The notes: a model not told the origin generated them from the letters alone. A DNA stretch of 64,000 bases from Clostridia bacterium (GCA_017632155.1 JAGBRZ010000185.1:1-64000); one strand, 5' to 3'; shown: positions 16,069-24,740, counted from the first letter of the stretch. Numbers and translations: made by a program.

Positions 16069-17339
16069 GCGGCCACCTTATACGGGAATGCCGGGATCGG
16101 TTTCAGCTTGAACAAGTTGCGCTGGTGGAGGGCGTCAATCTTGGCTTTGATTACCTTATCCTCGCAGATACCGGTGCGGATATATTTGTTCAGGACAGCG
16201 TAGGTGAAGCCGAAGTTATCTTCGTCGGTTTTGCCGCAGAGACCGTCGGACGGGGTTTTATGGGTCAGTTCTTCCGGAAGACCGAGAACGTCGCCGATGG
16301 CTACTACTTCTTCGGAAGTGAGGTTAGCGAGAGGTGCGAAGTCCCCTACTGAGTCCCCCCAGCGGGTACTGTACCCAATGTGGTCCTCGGAGAGGTTGCA
16401 GGTGTTGGCTACTCTGCCGCCGGTTGGGAGCATCTGGGCTATGGCATACAGGGTGGTCATACGGATGCGGGGTGGGAGGTTGATGCGGCTTTGATTGGTC
16501 TCCGTTACAGAACCCCAGAATTCCCTGAGAGCTTCGTTTTCGCTTATAGCGGCGTACGATTCCTGATTATAGATTCCGTACAAGATATTCCCATTGATGG
16601 CAGAAATCATGCTTGCAATATTGATTTCTACCGCTTTGATATCGAGAAAATCTGCTGCCCACTTAGCGTCTGCGATATCGGACTGGACGCCGTTTGGCAT
16701 CATGACGCCGATTACACGGTCTTTGCCGAGGGCTTCTTTGCACAGAGCGGCTACTACGGTGGAGTCCTTTCCGCCGGACAGGCCAACAACAGCGCTGCAG
16801 TCGGGGCCATTTTCGGCGAACCATTTACGGATCCAGTCAACAAGGTCGTTCTTTACCTGTACGGGATCAAAGGGTTTGGGCTCGCCGTTGTATTCGCAGA
16901 TCAGGACGGTGCCGGGGTAATCGGAGAAGACTTCTTCGATGATCTGGTTTACTTTGTTCCAGTCGCCGCCGCCTCTGTGGCACCCCATGAGGTATGGGAT
17001 AGCGATGGTATTATTCGGATAGGCGTCTCTGGCTGCCTGCATACATTCTTCCAGACAGTCATAAGCCGTATAACATTTTCCATCATATCCGTAGTCCATC
17101 TGTGCATACATATTAAGGATTACATGAGATAAGTCGATATAGACAGCCTGTACAGTTCCCATAAGCTTGCGAACGGAAAACATTTCACACTCTTTTGCGT
17201 ACTGAGCAAAAACCCAAGGATATCTTTCCTTTACCTGTTTTGCGATTCCGCTGTTCATTTCGCCTTTGCAGTTGACCTGATGGCAGATTATGTCTGCGCC
17301 GGAGTCGAAGATGTTACATTGGATGTGTTTGATCATCAA
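16065..17339 (-). CDS. nadE: Macrodomain fused to NAD synthetase (NadE-like)
   Basis: 424 residues. Residues 1-150 resemble a macrodomain, the ADP-ribose-binding fold (CHQVNCKGEMNSGIAKQVK; IPYLMGCHRGGGDW). Residues ~165-424 are an N-type ATP pyrophosphatase of the NadE family: SGGKDSTVVAALC P-loop, NTCNLSEDHIGYSTRWGDS and THKTPSDGLCGKTDE. NadE amidates nicotinate adenine dinucleotide to NAD+ using ATP and ammonia; no glutaminase domain is present. Overlaps the genes on both sides by 4 bases, so it is co-translated with the NAMPT-like gene. The fusion suggests coupling of ADP-ribose or its derivatives to NAD synthesis (inference). Confidence 0.85.
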   Translation of the reverse strand: MMIKHIQCNIFDSGADIICHQVNCKGEMNSGIAKQVKERYPWVFAQYAKECEMFSVRKLMGTVQAVYIDLSHVILNMYAQMDYGYDGKCYTAYDCLEECMQAARDAYPNNTIAIPYLMGCHRGGGDWNKVNQIIEEVFSDYPGTVLICEYNGEPKPFDPVQVKNDLVDWIRKWFAENGPDCSAVVGLSGGKDSTVVAALCKEALGKDRVIGVMMPNGVQSDIADAKWAADFLDIKAVEINIASMISAINGNILYGIYNQESYAAISENEALREFWGSVTETNQSRINLPPRIRMTTLYAIAQMLPTGGRVANTCNLSEDHIGYSTRWGDSVGDFAPLANLTSEEVVAIGDVLGLPEELTHKTPSDGLCGKTDEDNFGFTYAVLNKYIRTGICEDKVIKAKIDALHQRNLFKLKPIPAFPYKVAA

Positions 17340-18805
17340 AAATTACCTCCGTGGAGTCGGTTTCGGATTTCCTGCAGGGACTGTTCGTTCAGGATTTTGC
17401 CGTCGCGGAATACGGGCTGGAGAAGATTGCAAGGGTCGTTTACCGCTTCTTCCCATGTTCTGCCGTCTACATGAAACAGGTTTCCGTTATGGTCTCTGGT
17501 TACTACGCAGCAGCCTTTCTGGGATTTCTTGAAGCCACCGTCCTTGGGGTTCTTGAAGATAGGATACGGTTTGCCGTCGATTTCGCAGTATGTAGCTTTG
17601 ATGCAGGAGCTGAATGTGTCTCTGGTGAAGGGTTTGAGAATGCCGTCTTCTTCGATACACTGGAAAGAGAAACTGCCGACCCCGAGAACTACGTTGGAAC
17701 AGGCGAAACCGTTTTCCATGAGGATCTGGTAGATCTTTTCGCAGCGCTGGACTGTGATGCTGTCGCCGTAGATGGCTTTTACGTGGGGATCGAGGACTTT
17801 ATAGCCCTTACTGTTGATGGTGCCGCCGAACTGTTCCCACAGCTTGAATACGGTCTTGGTGACCACTTCCACGCAGTCGCCGGAATCACCGCGCATGAGC
17901 ATACAGCCGTTGTGGGCCATGATTTCCGGTTTCAGCTGCGGGAGGATGTTGTCGATGACGTTCCAGTAGTCATAGGAATCGAGGACGGCGGAGAAGCTGG
18001 TATTGGGGTAGATTTCCGTCAGGAGGCGGCGCAGGAGTGTGATTTCATCTCCGTCTACGGCATAATTGCTGCACATAACGGAGTGTTCTGTAGAAGGAGA
18101 GCCGAATGCTACGGGTTCCTTTTCGCAGTCGCAGTAATACATCTGCTCCAGATACGGGATTGTAGGAACTGTAGCCGTATTCAGGAAGGACAGACACCAT
18201 CCGGCACCTGCTTTAACGGCAGACTGCAGACATTCTTCTCCGCGAAAATCGAAATTGCCAAGGGCTTTGGCTCTGGGAGTGTTTCTATCACAGGTCAGGC
18301 CATAATATTTATTTACGATTTGGCGATAGGTATATCCGACGGTGGCGGCGATCATGGGGTGCCACATTTCGGCGGAGATCAGGCTTTCCAGTGCCTGCGG
18401 CAGCCATGCAAAATTCTGGTCAGTATTGGTGATGCCGAACATGGGGACGTGCATGGGAACGAGGGTTCCTTCGGGGAGAGCTACGATTTCGATGGGAAGA
18501 TAGCCGAGATTGTGCAGAGCTTCGATTTTGTGGCAATTGTATGTCCCCTCGCCGAGAGCATTATCCATGATCCGGGTATATTCGTGCAGGACGCCGGGCA
18601 ATGCACGGTTGAAAAAATTTTCGTTGAAATAATCGATCAGGTAGGTCTTAATGAATCCCTGCAGTCCGAACATGACTACTTCCGGCCAGCGTTCCACACG
18701 GCTCATACGGGGCGTGAAATAGGAAACGGATTTTGTGATGTTCTGCGGGAGCATTTCGGCATGTACCGCTTTGTAAAAATCGATTAACAGCATTGGATTT
18801 GTCAT
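17336..18805 (-). CDS. nadV: Nicotinamide phosphoribosyltransferase-like enzyme (NAMPT/Namat family)
   Basis: 489 residues, the full length of NAMPT. Conserved elements by eye against human NAMPT: DFYK (Tyr18 position), NFDFRG (Phe193 and Arg196), STEHSV (His247), DSYDYWNV, MRGDSGD (Arg311 and Asp313) and NSKGYKVLDP. Two active-site segments differ: human GTDTV, with Asp219 that contacts nicotinamide, reads NTATV, and the phosphate-binding GSGGGL reads GVGSFS. The enzyme should transfer a phosphoribosyl or ADP-ribosyl group to nicotinamide or nicotinate. Phage homologues include Namat, which makes NAD+ directly from ADPR-pyrophosphate. Overlaps both neighbours by 4 bases. Confidence 0.85.
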   Translation of the reverse strand: MTNPMLLIDFYKAVHAEMLPQNITKSVSYFTPRMSRVERWPEVVMFGLQGFIKTYLIDYFNENFFNRALPGVLHEYTRIMDNALGEGTYNCHKIEALHNLGYLPIEIVALPEGTLVPMHVPMFGITNTDQNFAWLPQALESLISAEMWHPMIAATVGYTYRQIVNKYYGLTCDRNTPRAKALGNFDFRGEECLQSAVKAGAGWCLSFLNTATVPTIPYLEQMYYCDCEKEPVAFGSPSTEHSVMCSNYAVDGDEITLLRRLLTEIYPNTSFSAVLDSYDYWNVIDNILPQLKPEIMAHNGCMLMRGDSGDCVEVVTKTVFKLWEQFGGTINSKGYKVLDPHVKAIYGDSITVQRCEKIYQILMENGFACSNVVLGVGSFSFQCIEEDGILKPFTRDTFSSCIKATYCEIDGKPYPIFKNPKDGGFKKSQKGCCVVTRDHNGNLFHVDGRTWEEAVNDPCNLLQPVFRDGKILNEQSLQEIRNRLHGGNF

Positions 18806-19599
18806 ATCTGGAACACCTCGATTTTTTCGTGGGATTTGCGGAAGATACTGTCGGTGGTGAAGACACGTTCGATCAGGCCGCTGGTCAGAAGATCGCCTTC
18901 GAGGATGGTGTTTTCGCAGTGGGTGATGTACAGGTAGATCTTATCGACGCCCAGTTCTTTCAGTTTCTTTGCGCTGCGAAGGAATGTGCCGCCGCGGCTA
19001 CAGATGTCGTCTACGATCAGGATGGTTTTACCCTGCAGGTCAATGCCGTTATCAGATACGGTCAGAGACTCGATGTCGCCGGTTTTAGCTCTATGCTTGA
19101 TACCACAAGCATATGGCAGAATTAGCATATCAGAGTAGCGCTTTGCGGATCCGGTGTCCGGATAAAAGAGGATGGGCGTATCAGAACATCCGTTGATAGC
19201 TTTTTCTATATACTTGACCGGACTCATTGCATGGAAATTATCGATCAATGCCGGAGCTACATCCGAATGCGCGTCCATGCAAAATACTCTTTTGAAACCA
19301 AGAGAATTGATCTCCTCTGCAAAATATTTCAGAGTAAATACATCGTCCTGCCCTCTTACACGATCCTGTCTTGCATTGGGTACATAAGGCAGATACAGAT
19401 CCATAGGGACATTACGCAGGTGTTTTCTCAGGCAGACCAGTCGGAACAGTTCGCCATCATTATCGTACTTCCATGTGATGGAATTGTTATCGAATCCGAG
19501 CTGGGACTTGGTATAAAACCAGTCCCAATCAAACTTGATCAGTGGGGTGCCATCCGGGAAGGATTTTTCTTCGATCAGAGTGTCGTTCAGATAGATCAT
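18802..19599 (-). CDS. prs: Ribose-phosphate pyrophosphokinase-like enzyme (PRPP or ADPR-pyrophosphate synthetase)
   Basis: 265 residues, shorter than cellular Prs (about 310). ATP-loop region PYVPNARQDRV, metal site CMDAHSD, and the PRPP-binding loop IVDDICSRGGTF are clear. It pyrophosphorylates ribose-5-phosphate, or, in the NARP1 pathway (Adps), ADP-ribose. Directly upstream of and overlapping the NAMPT-like gene by 4 bases, which means the donor and transferase are made together, as in known phage NAD-reconstitution pairs. Sequence alone cannot choose between PRPP and ADPR-PP. Confidence 0.85.
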   Translation of the reverse strand: MIYLNDTLIEEKSFPDGTPLIKFDWDWFYTKSQLGFDNNSITWKYDNDGELFRLVCLRKHLRNVPMDLYLPYVPNARQDRVRGQDDVFTLKYFAEEINSLGFKRVFCMDAHSDVAPALIDNFHAMSPVKYIEKAINGCSDTPILFYPDTGSAKRYSDMLILPYACGIKHRAKTGDIESLTVSDNGIDLQGKTILIVDDICSRGGTFLRSAKKLKELGVDKIYLYITHCENTILEGDLLTSGLIERVFTTDSIFRKSHEKIEVFQI

Positions 19600-20157
19600 T
19601 TAGTTCTCCTCATTGATTACGTTGATCTGACAGGACTTCATGACGGTCAGTGCCGCCTTATGGGTTTCCGGGGTAACTCCGGCGCAGCAGCTGGCGTCTA
19701 CGGTGATCTCTGCCCACGGGTACATTGCCTTCAGGATCAGGGCGTTGGATGCCACGCAGATATCGGTACATACACCAACAAGCTCGATTTCTTCCAGATC
19801 ACGGTAGAAATACGTTTCGTCGCTGTCATTTTCATACGGAGATTCAGTATGCGTCCAGAACGGCCAGCCGAATGTAGGTTTGTCGATGTGCTCGCATTCG
19901 GGAATATCCAGTTCGGGGATAACCTCCCAGCCTTCTGTGTTGTGGATGCAATGGGGAACGGGGAGGTGTTTGCCCTCGGGTGTGCTCATGTAGTCTTCGG
20001 TGTGGGTGTCTCGGGTGAAGATGACTTCATCTCCGGTGGATCTGTATGCGTCGATCTTGGCTTTGATCTGCGGAACAATGGCTTTTGCTTCTTCGGTTCC
20101 CAGAGGGCCGGTAACAAAATCGTTCTGCATATCGATTACGATCAGGGTTCTTTTCAT
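19600..20157 (-). CDS. pncA: Nicotinamidase / isochorismatase-family hydrolase
   Basis: 185 residues. Catalytic triad positions Asp (VIDMQNDF), Lys (HIDKPTFGW) and Cys (VGVCTDICVASNA), plus the metal-site TRDTH, match PncA-type nicotinamidases, which convert nicotinamide to nicotinate. First gene of the NAD block, abutting the PRPP-synthetase-like stop/start junction with no gap. Its product could feed NaMN or NaAD synthesis with NadE as the last step. Other isochorismatase-fold amidases are possible but context favours PncA. Confidence 0.85.
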   Translation of the reverse strand: MKRTLIVIDMQNDFVTGPLGTEEAKAIVPQIKAKIDAYRSTGDEVIFTRDTHTEDYMSTPEGKHLPVPHCIHNTEGWEVIPELDIPECEHIDKPTFGWPFWTHTESPYENDSDETYFYRDLEEIELVGVCTDICVASNALILKAMYPWAEITVDASCCAGVTPETHKAALTVMKSCQINVINEEN

Positions 20158-20175
20158 TCCTTTTTCTCCTTTGAC

Positions 20176-20436
20176 TCAGTTGATTGCCCGGCAGAACGGG
20201 CAGGTTTCTTCGACCAGGATATATGTGCCTTCGGACAGAAAGATGGCACCGGCTTCCTTTGTCTTTACTTCGATTCCGGAATCACAATCGTACCACTTTT
20301 CGACTGTGATGCACTGACTGATATGTGCGCCGTCAACGTGCACCCTTTTGAAGTTATAGCTGCCGGGGCCGAGGGACATATTACAGGATGTCATAAGCAG
20401 CATTGCGGCGAGGATGGGGAGAATGAGTTTCTTCAT
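20176..20436 (-). CDS. Small lipoprotein
   Basis: 86 residues. Signal peptide with lipobox MKKLILPILAAMLLMTSC; Cys18 would be lipidated and displayed on the outer face of the membrane. The mature part ends in a CPFC motif. In prophages such proteins may alter the lysogen surface or block superinfection; here this is only inference. Confidence 0.65.
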   Translation of the reverse strand: MKKLILPILAAMLLMTSCNMSLGPGSYNFKRVHVDGAHISQCITVEKWYDCDSGIEVKTKEAGAIFLSEGTYILVEETCPFCRAIN

Positions 20437-20448
20437 TTTGGGTTCCTT

Positions 20449-20646
20449 TCAGTTGTGGTCATAAATGCTCTTAAATACGACTGTTTTGCAACAGGGGCAT
20501 TCCATCGTATAGAATGTGCCCTCAAGCTGATTTGACCAGAGTTCATATTCGCTATTATCGGCCTTCCATTCACAGCCGCATCGGTTACAGACAAAGTATT
20601 TGATTTCTTTTAAGGCTTCGGGGTCGCCGGGTTTGATGATTTCCAT
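20449..20646 (-). CDS. Small zinc-ribbon protein
   Basis: 65 residues with CNRCGC and CPCC knuckles about 30 residues apart and an acidic N-terminus. Typical of phage zinc ribbons that bind nucleic acid or partner proteins. No specific family. Confidence 0.55.
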   Translation of the reverse strand: MEIIKPGDPEALKEIKYFVCNRCGCEWKADNSEYELWSNQLEGTFYTMECPCCKTVVFKSIYDHN

Positions 20647-21033
20647 TCACACCTCCGGGGTGGCGGTTATTTCACGCAGGAGTCTGCCGTATTCTTCAGC
20701 GGTGAGGACAGAGAATGCCTTATGCATATCCCAGTCTTTGATGTATTCAGTTCTCAGGGCGCCGGTTCTGCTGTAATGCCAGCCGCTGAAGTTTCTGCCG
20801 TTTGGATGTTCGAAGCGATCGTTTATTTTCTGCATGGTTTCGGGATCTTCGATCTGCAGACGGGTGGTGATATCCTCAAGCTTTGCCGGCAGTTCGGTTT
20901 CGTCGAGGACGCCGGTTGCGTGGAACCACATTTCTTCCTCCTGCGTTTCCCATTTTTTGCGGAAGGGGATGCGGGAGATATTTCTTTCGATGGTGCCCTT
21001 CATGTAGAAGGTTTGGGAATAGTGGATGAGCAT
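20647..21033 (-). CDS. Hypothetical protein
   Basis: 128 residues, soluble, no signal peptide. Features: MLIHYSQTFYMKGTIERNIS, HATGVLDETELP and NGRNFSGWHYSR. I recognise no family. It is packed one base after the neighbouring zinc-ribbon gene start and belongs to the same leftward operon. Confidence 0.45.
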   Translation of the reverse strand: MLIHYSQTFYMKGTIERNISRIPFRKKWETQEEEMWFHATGVLDETELPAKLEDITTRLQIEDPETMQKINDRFEHPNGRNFSGWHYSRTGALRTEYIKDWDMHKAFSVLTAEEYGRLLREITATPEV

Positions 21034-21034
21034 T

Positions 21035-21223
21035 TCAGTCTCCGTATGTTTCGGCGAGATCGGTTATGAATTCAATCAGTTTTTCCATGAAGTGGTTCAT
21101 GCAACGCTGGGTGAAATATACCGTTATGCCGTTTTTCTTTTTGTCGGTCATGTATGTATCGAGTCTGGCAGACAGAGAGTTCAGTTCTTTGAGAAGGATG
21201 TCAGTTGGAATATGGTCAGACAT
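21035..21223 (-). CDS. Small helical protein
   Basis: 62 residues from ATG 21223, which has GTGAGG upstream; an in-frame ATG at 21307 would invade the preceding zinc-ribbon gene. Sequence MSDHIPTDILLKELNSLSA and CMNHFMEKLIEFITDL predicts two or three helices. Function unknown. Confidence 0.45.
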   Translation of the reverse strand: MSDHIPTDILLKELNSLSARLDTYMTDKKKNGITVYFTQRCMNHFMEKLIEFITDLAETYGD

Positions 21224-21242
21224 GGGATTATACCTCACATTA

Positions 21243-21449
21243 TTAATGCCAATCGCCATCAAACGAGTCGTCGCAGATGGATCTTCTGCCGCAGTTCGGG
21301 CATTCAAAATGAGATACTGCCCTTCTTGTTCTTCCGGTCAATGCATTATGGGAATCTCGCTCTTCTTCGATGAACCAAACCGGCTCTTGTTTGAATCCGC
21401 ATCTGCATTCCGGGAGGTCTTCGTTCGGGATATTTTTATAGACAGGCAT
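21243..21449 (-). CDS. Small zinc-ribbon protein
   Basis: 68 residues with CRCG near residue 15 and CPNCGRRSIC near 50, spaced as in a zinc ribbon. Overlaps the stop of the FNT-like gene by one base. Function unknown. Confidence 0.5.
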   Translation of the reverse strand: MPVYKNIPNEDLPECRCGFKQEPVWFIEEERDSHNALTGRTRRAVSHFECPNCGRRSICDDSFDGDWH

Positions 21450-22009
21450 TATTCGGTCTCCTTTTTACAAAGCATTCCAAACAGGATGGAACCTATAGAA
21501 TTGGCTGCGACGATCGTTATGAACTTGACAAGATGGCTTACGGAAAAATTCAGAATCAGATGCGGGAAAGAAGCGATGCAGTGCTCATACCCGGACAGGA
21601 TGAATGCCATGATACAAAAGACCGTTGCGATTTTGTCTTTGCTTGCTACGGCGGCATACATCAGGGCACCGCACAATACGCCGTCCGCGAACAGTTCCGG
21701 TAGGCTTTTGGCAAATTTGGTCGCTGCAGATTCTATCAGAATGCTTATAACGTCCGGATACTGCAGCAGGACGGGAAACAGTACGCCAATGAGATTGCCA
21801 ATGAGCATACAGGCAAGATGCGGCACGGGAATTTGTCCGATAAAACCGATTTTACCGGTGTACAGTTTCAGATCACAGCAAATAATAACGAGAAGTGCTA
21901 CGGAGAACAGCATAGATCCGATATATGGATTGCCGGCAATACTGTTTACCACTACGCCGATTCCGACCATCGCACCAGCAAGTATGGATTGTTTCAGAAT
22001 CATTTTCAT
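21449..22009 (-). CDS. Formate/nitrite transporter (FNT)-like membrane protein
   Basis: 186 residues with five or six hydrophobic helices. The N-terminal half carries FNT hallmarks: AGAMVGIGVVVNSIAG, GSMLFSVALLVII and LYTGKIG (family consensus LFTGN). It is about 80-100 residues shorter than cellular FNT channels. It overlaps the nrdG gene by 4 bases and lies downstream of nrdD. Class III ribonucleotide reductase oxidises formate, so importing or retaining formate for phage dNTP synthesis is a plausible role. Confidence 0.65.
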   Translation of the reverse strand: MKMILKQSILAGAMVGIGVVVNSIAGNPYIGSMLFSVALLVIICCDLKLYTGKIGFIGQIPVPHLACMLIGNLIGVLFPVLLQYPDVISILIESAATKFAKSLPELFADGVLCGALMYAAVASKDKIATVFCIMAFILSGYEHCIASFPHLILNFSVSHLVKFITIVAANSIGSILFGMLCKKETE

Positions 22010-22566
22010 TTTCTGAATATGTCTCCTTTACGGATTTCTTCATCGGAGATAACATACCAATGTACCGTGCCGTCCTTTATGTATGAGTCGGGGATATAGA
22101 TGACTCTCTGATTTTTGCTGCCGCGATACGGAAGGGTCAGATCTTTCTGTTCTTCAATAAAGGGGCCGTCAACAATTACATCGCAGTTTGAGATGATGTC
22201 CCATAACTGCTGTTCCCATATGCCGCAGAGGCTGAATTCTGTCGGGAGGGTATATCCTGTATACAGCCATATGTCTTTCTCGGGGAACCGTCTGAGGATT
22301 TCGAAAATAAGACTATGGACTTCCGCTATGTTTTCCGGTTCCAGAGGATGTCCGCCTGAGAATGTAATACCCTGAATGTAGTCGTGATTCAGCGATTCGA
22401 ACAGTTCCTGTTTTGCGGCATCATCGAACAGCATTCCGCCTTTTGGGTCCCAGGTCTCCGGGTTATGGCAGCCGCAGCAATGTATGCTGCAGCCGCTTAC
22501 CCAAAGGACAACACGAACGCCGGGGCCGTTGGCAACTGATGTTTTTTCGATCTTATGGTAGTTCAT
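22006..22566 (-). CDS. nrdG: Anaerobic ribonucleoside-triphosphate reductase activating protein
   Basis: 186 residues from ATG 22566, one base after the nrdD stop; a longer frame to 22671 overlaps nrdD and lacks homology. Radical-SAM cluster motif C-x3-C-x2-C in SGCSIHCCGCHNP, GGHPLEPEN downstream. NrdG generates the glycyl radical on NrdD using S-adenosylmethionine. Adjacent to its partner gene. Confidence 0.92.
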   Translation of the reverse strand: MNYHKIEKTSVANGPGVRVVLWVSGCSIHCCGCHNPETWDPKGGMLFDDAAKQELFESLNHDYIQGITFSGGHPLEPENIAEVHSLIFEILRRFPEKDIWLYTGYTLPTEFSLCGIWEQQLWDIISNCDVIVDGPFIEEQKDLTLPYRGSKNQRVIYIPDSYIKDGTVHWYVISDEEIRKGDIFRK

Positions 22567-22567
22567 A

Positions 22568-24739
22568 TCAGTCACCGGCTCCAAGGTGGACATAGCGGTT
22601 TTTGATTTCTTCTGTCCGGCCTTCGTTCCAGAAATTTTCGCCCAAATACCCACAGGTTCGTCTGGTAACATTCATTCTGGTTTTATCTCTATTGCCGCAG
22701 TTCGGGCAATACCAGTCCAGATTATCGTCAATCAGAATTTCGCCGTCAAAGCCGCACACCTGACAATAGTCGGATTTTGTATTGATCTCGGCATACTGGA
22801 TATTTTCGTATATGAACTTGATAACGGAAAGAACAGAAGGAATGTTGTCTGTCAAGTTTACCGCTTCGATATAGGAGATGCATCCGCCGCTGCTGATGGG
22901 GTGGAACTGAGATTCGAACTTCAGTTTTTCAAACGGGTCGATTTTCTCCTCTACAAACACATGGTAACTGTTTGTCAGGAAGTTTCTTACGTCTGTACCG
23001 TCTACAGTACCCCATCTTCTGATGGTGGCTTTAGCAAACTTTTCTGTCAGGGATTCGCTGGGGGTTCCATACAGAGCGAAACCGAGGCCGGTTCTCTTTT
23101 TCCATTCCAGAACTTTGGACTTCATGTATTTTACAATTTCGAGAGCCAGCTTTTCTCCCTCGGGCGTTGTATGAGAAACGCCGAGAAGGGACTTGACACA
23201 TTCGTATACGCCGATGTACCCAAGCGTAATTGTGGAATATCCGTCCTGCAGCAGAGGAAGGATCGGCGTGTGTTTCGGAAGTCTTGCGATTGCGCCGTGC
23301 TGCCAGTGGATCGGGGAAACGTCAGACGTAACATCTTTCAGCTTTTCATACCGGAGCATCAGGCTTTCATAGCAGAGTTCCAGACGTTCCTCGAAGATCT
23401 TCCAGAAGTCGTCGATATTTCCCTGTGCAGACATACCGCAGTCAGCAAGATTGATAGAGGTGAGGCCCATATTGAAGCGGCCATACCACTTGTATATACC
23501 TTCTTCGTTATTGGTGGCACCTTTATAGGGAGAGAGCCATGCTCTACAGCCCATACAGCCGAAGACGTTGCCTTCGTAGTTCTGTCGCATATGCTTTGCT
23601 GAAATGAAGTCGGGCATCATGCGCTTTGCTACGCACTCAGCGGCAAGCTCTGTGATATACCAGTATTCGCTGTCTTCGTGGATATTGTTTTCGTCCAGCA
23701 CATACAACAGCTTTGGGAATGCCGGGGTAATCCATGCGCCGACTTCGTTTTTCATACCCTGGATCCGCTGGCGAATGAATTCCTCGATGATCATTGCCGT
23801 TTCTTTTTCGTACTCCTTGTCTTCACTGATATACATGAATACGGAAAGGAAGGGAGACTGACCATTAGACGTCTGCAGGGTATTGATCTGGTACTGGAAT
23901 GTCTGTACGCCGTCCCGCAGTTCTTTGGCGAGACGTTTTTGGACCACCTTATTAAATCCGTCTGTGTCAACAAGGCTGTCATCCCAAAGATCACAGCATT
24001 CATCTTTAACTTCTTCACGAATTCTTTCTTCGCTGATTCTGACGAAAGGCGCCAGATGAGAAAGCGTGATGGTCTGTCCGCCAAACTGTGCGGAAGCTAC
24101 CTGAGCGATGATCTGTGTGGCGATGGTGCAGGCTGTGCGGAAGCTATGGGGCTTTTCGATCAGCTTGCCGTTGATTACAGTGCCGTTCTGGAGCATATCT
24201 TCCAGATTTACGAGGCAGCAGTTGAAGGATTTATTGAGGTAATGACCCAGATCGTGAATATGGATAATGCCATCCTGATGGGCCTGTGCGATATGGGGCG
24301 GAAGCATCATACGCAAACCAATATCCTTGGACACTTCCTCTGCTACCAGATCCCGGCAGGTGGAAATCAGGGATTCGTTCTTATTGGAATTTTCAGACAG
24401 CATATCCTTATTGGAGCCGTCCACGATCCCGAGCACCTTATTGTCGATGGTATTCTGCTGTCTTTGGTATTCCCGGACAGCTCTGTATCCTTCATACGCC
24501 TTAGCGGTGGTCTTTTGTTTCTTGGCGATCAGCTTTCCATACACAAGAGCTTCTACTTCCGAGATGGTGATATGCTCTTTCTCCCGAAGTTCTTCATCGA
24601 TTTCGTTGGCGATGTCACTTGCAATCTTATCCTTTACGACGCCGCTGCCATGAATCATTGCTTTCAGGATGGCGTTCTGGATTTTTTCTTTCTGGAACGG
24701 TACTTCACGGCCGTCTCTCTTTACAATCGTTCTCGTCAT
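22568..24739 (-). CDS. nrdD: Anaerobic ribonucleoside-triphosphate reductase, class III
   Basis: 723 residues, full length. ATP-cone at the N-terminus (IVKRDGREVPFQKEKIQNA), catalytic barrel, zinc ribbon CQVCG...CPNCG, and the glycyl-radical motif RRTCGYLGENFW near the C-terminus. It reduces NTPs to dNTPs without oxygen, with formate as reductant, showing that the phage replicates in an anaerobic host. GGAGG precedes the ATG. Confidence 0.95.
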   Translation of the reverse strand: MTRTIVKRDGREVPFQKEKIQNAILKAMIHGSGVVKDKIASDIANEIDEELREKEHITISEVEALVYGKLIAKKQKTTAKAYEGYRAVREYQRQQNTIDNKVLGIVDGSNKDMLSENSNKNESLISTCRDLVAEEVSKDIGLRMMLPPHIAQAHQDGIIHIHDLGHYLNKSFNCCLVNLEDMLQNGTVINGKLIEKPHSFRTACTIATQIIAQVASAQFGGQTITLSHLAPFVRISEERIREEVKDECCDLWDDSLVDTDGFNKVVQKRLAKELRDGVQTFQYQINTLQTSNGQSPFLSVFMYISEDKEYEKETAMIIEEFIRQRIQGMKNEVGAWITPAFPKLLYVLDENNIHEDSEYWYITELAAECVAKRMMPDFISAKHMRQNYEGNVFGCMGCRAWLSPYKGATNNEEGIYKWYGRFNMGLTSINLADCGMSAQGNIDDFWKIFEERLELCYESLMLRYEKLKDVTSDVSPIHWQHGAIARLPKHTPILPLLQDGYSTITLGYIGVYECVKSLLGVSHTTPEGEKLALEIVKYMKSKVLEWKKRTGLGFALYGTPSESLTEKFAKATIRRWGTVDGTDVRNFLTNSYHVFVEEKIDPFEKLKFESQFHPISSGGCISYIEAVNLTDNIPSVLSVIKFIYENIQYAEINTKSDYCQVCGFDGEILIDDNLDWYCPNCGNRDKTRMNVTRRTCGYLGENFWNEGRTEEIKNRYVHLGAGD

Positions 24740-24740
24740 T

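Noticed and set aside
17351..18787. Long antisense frame opposite the NAMPT-like gene
   Set aside because: Mirror of a strongly conserved coding gene; no ribosome site and no protein motif. The same applies to long antisense frames at 37806-39227, 46178-47749, 48391-50670 and 51798-53624.
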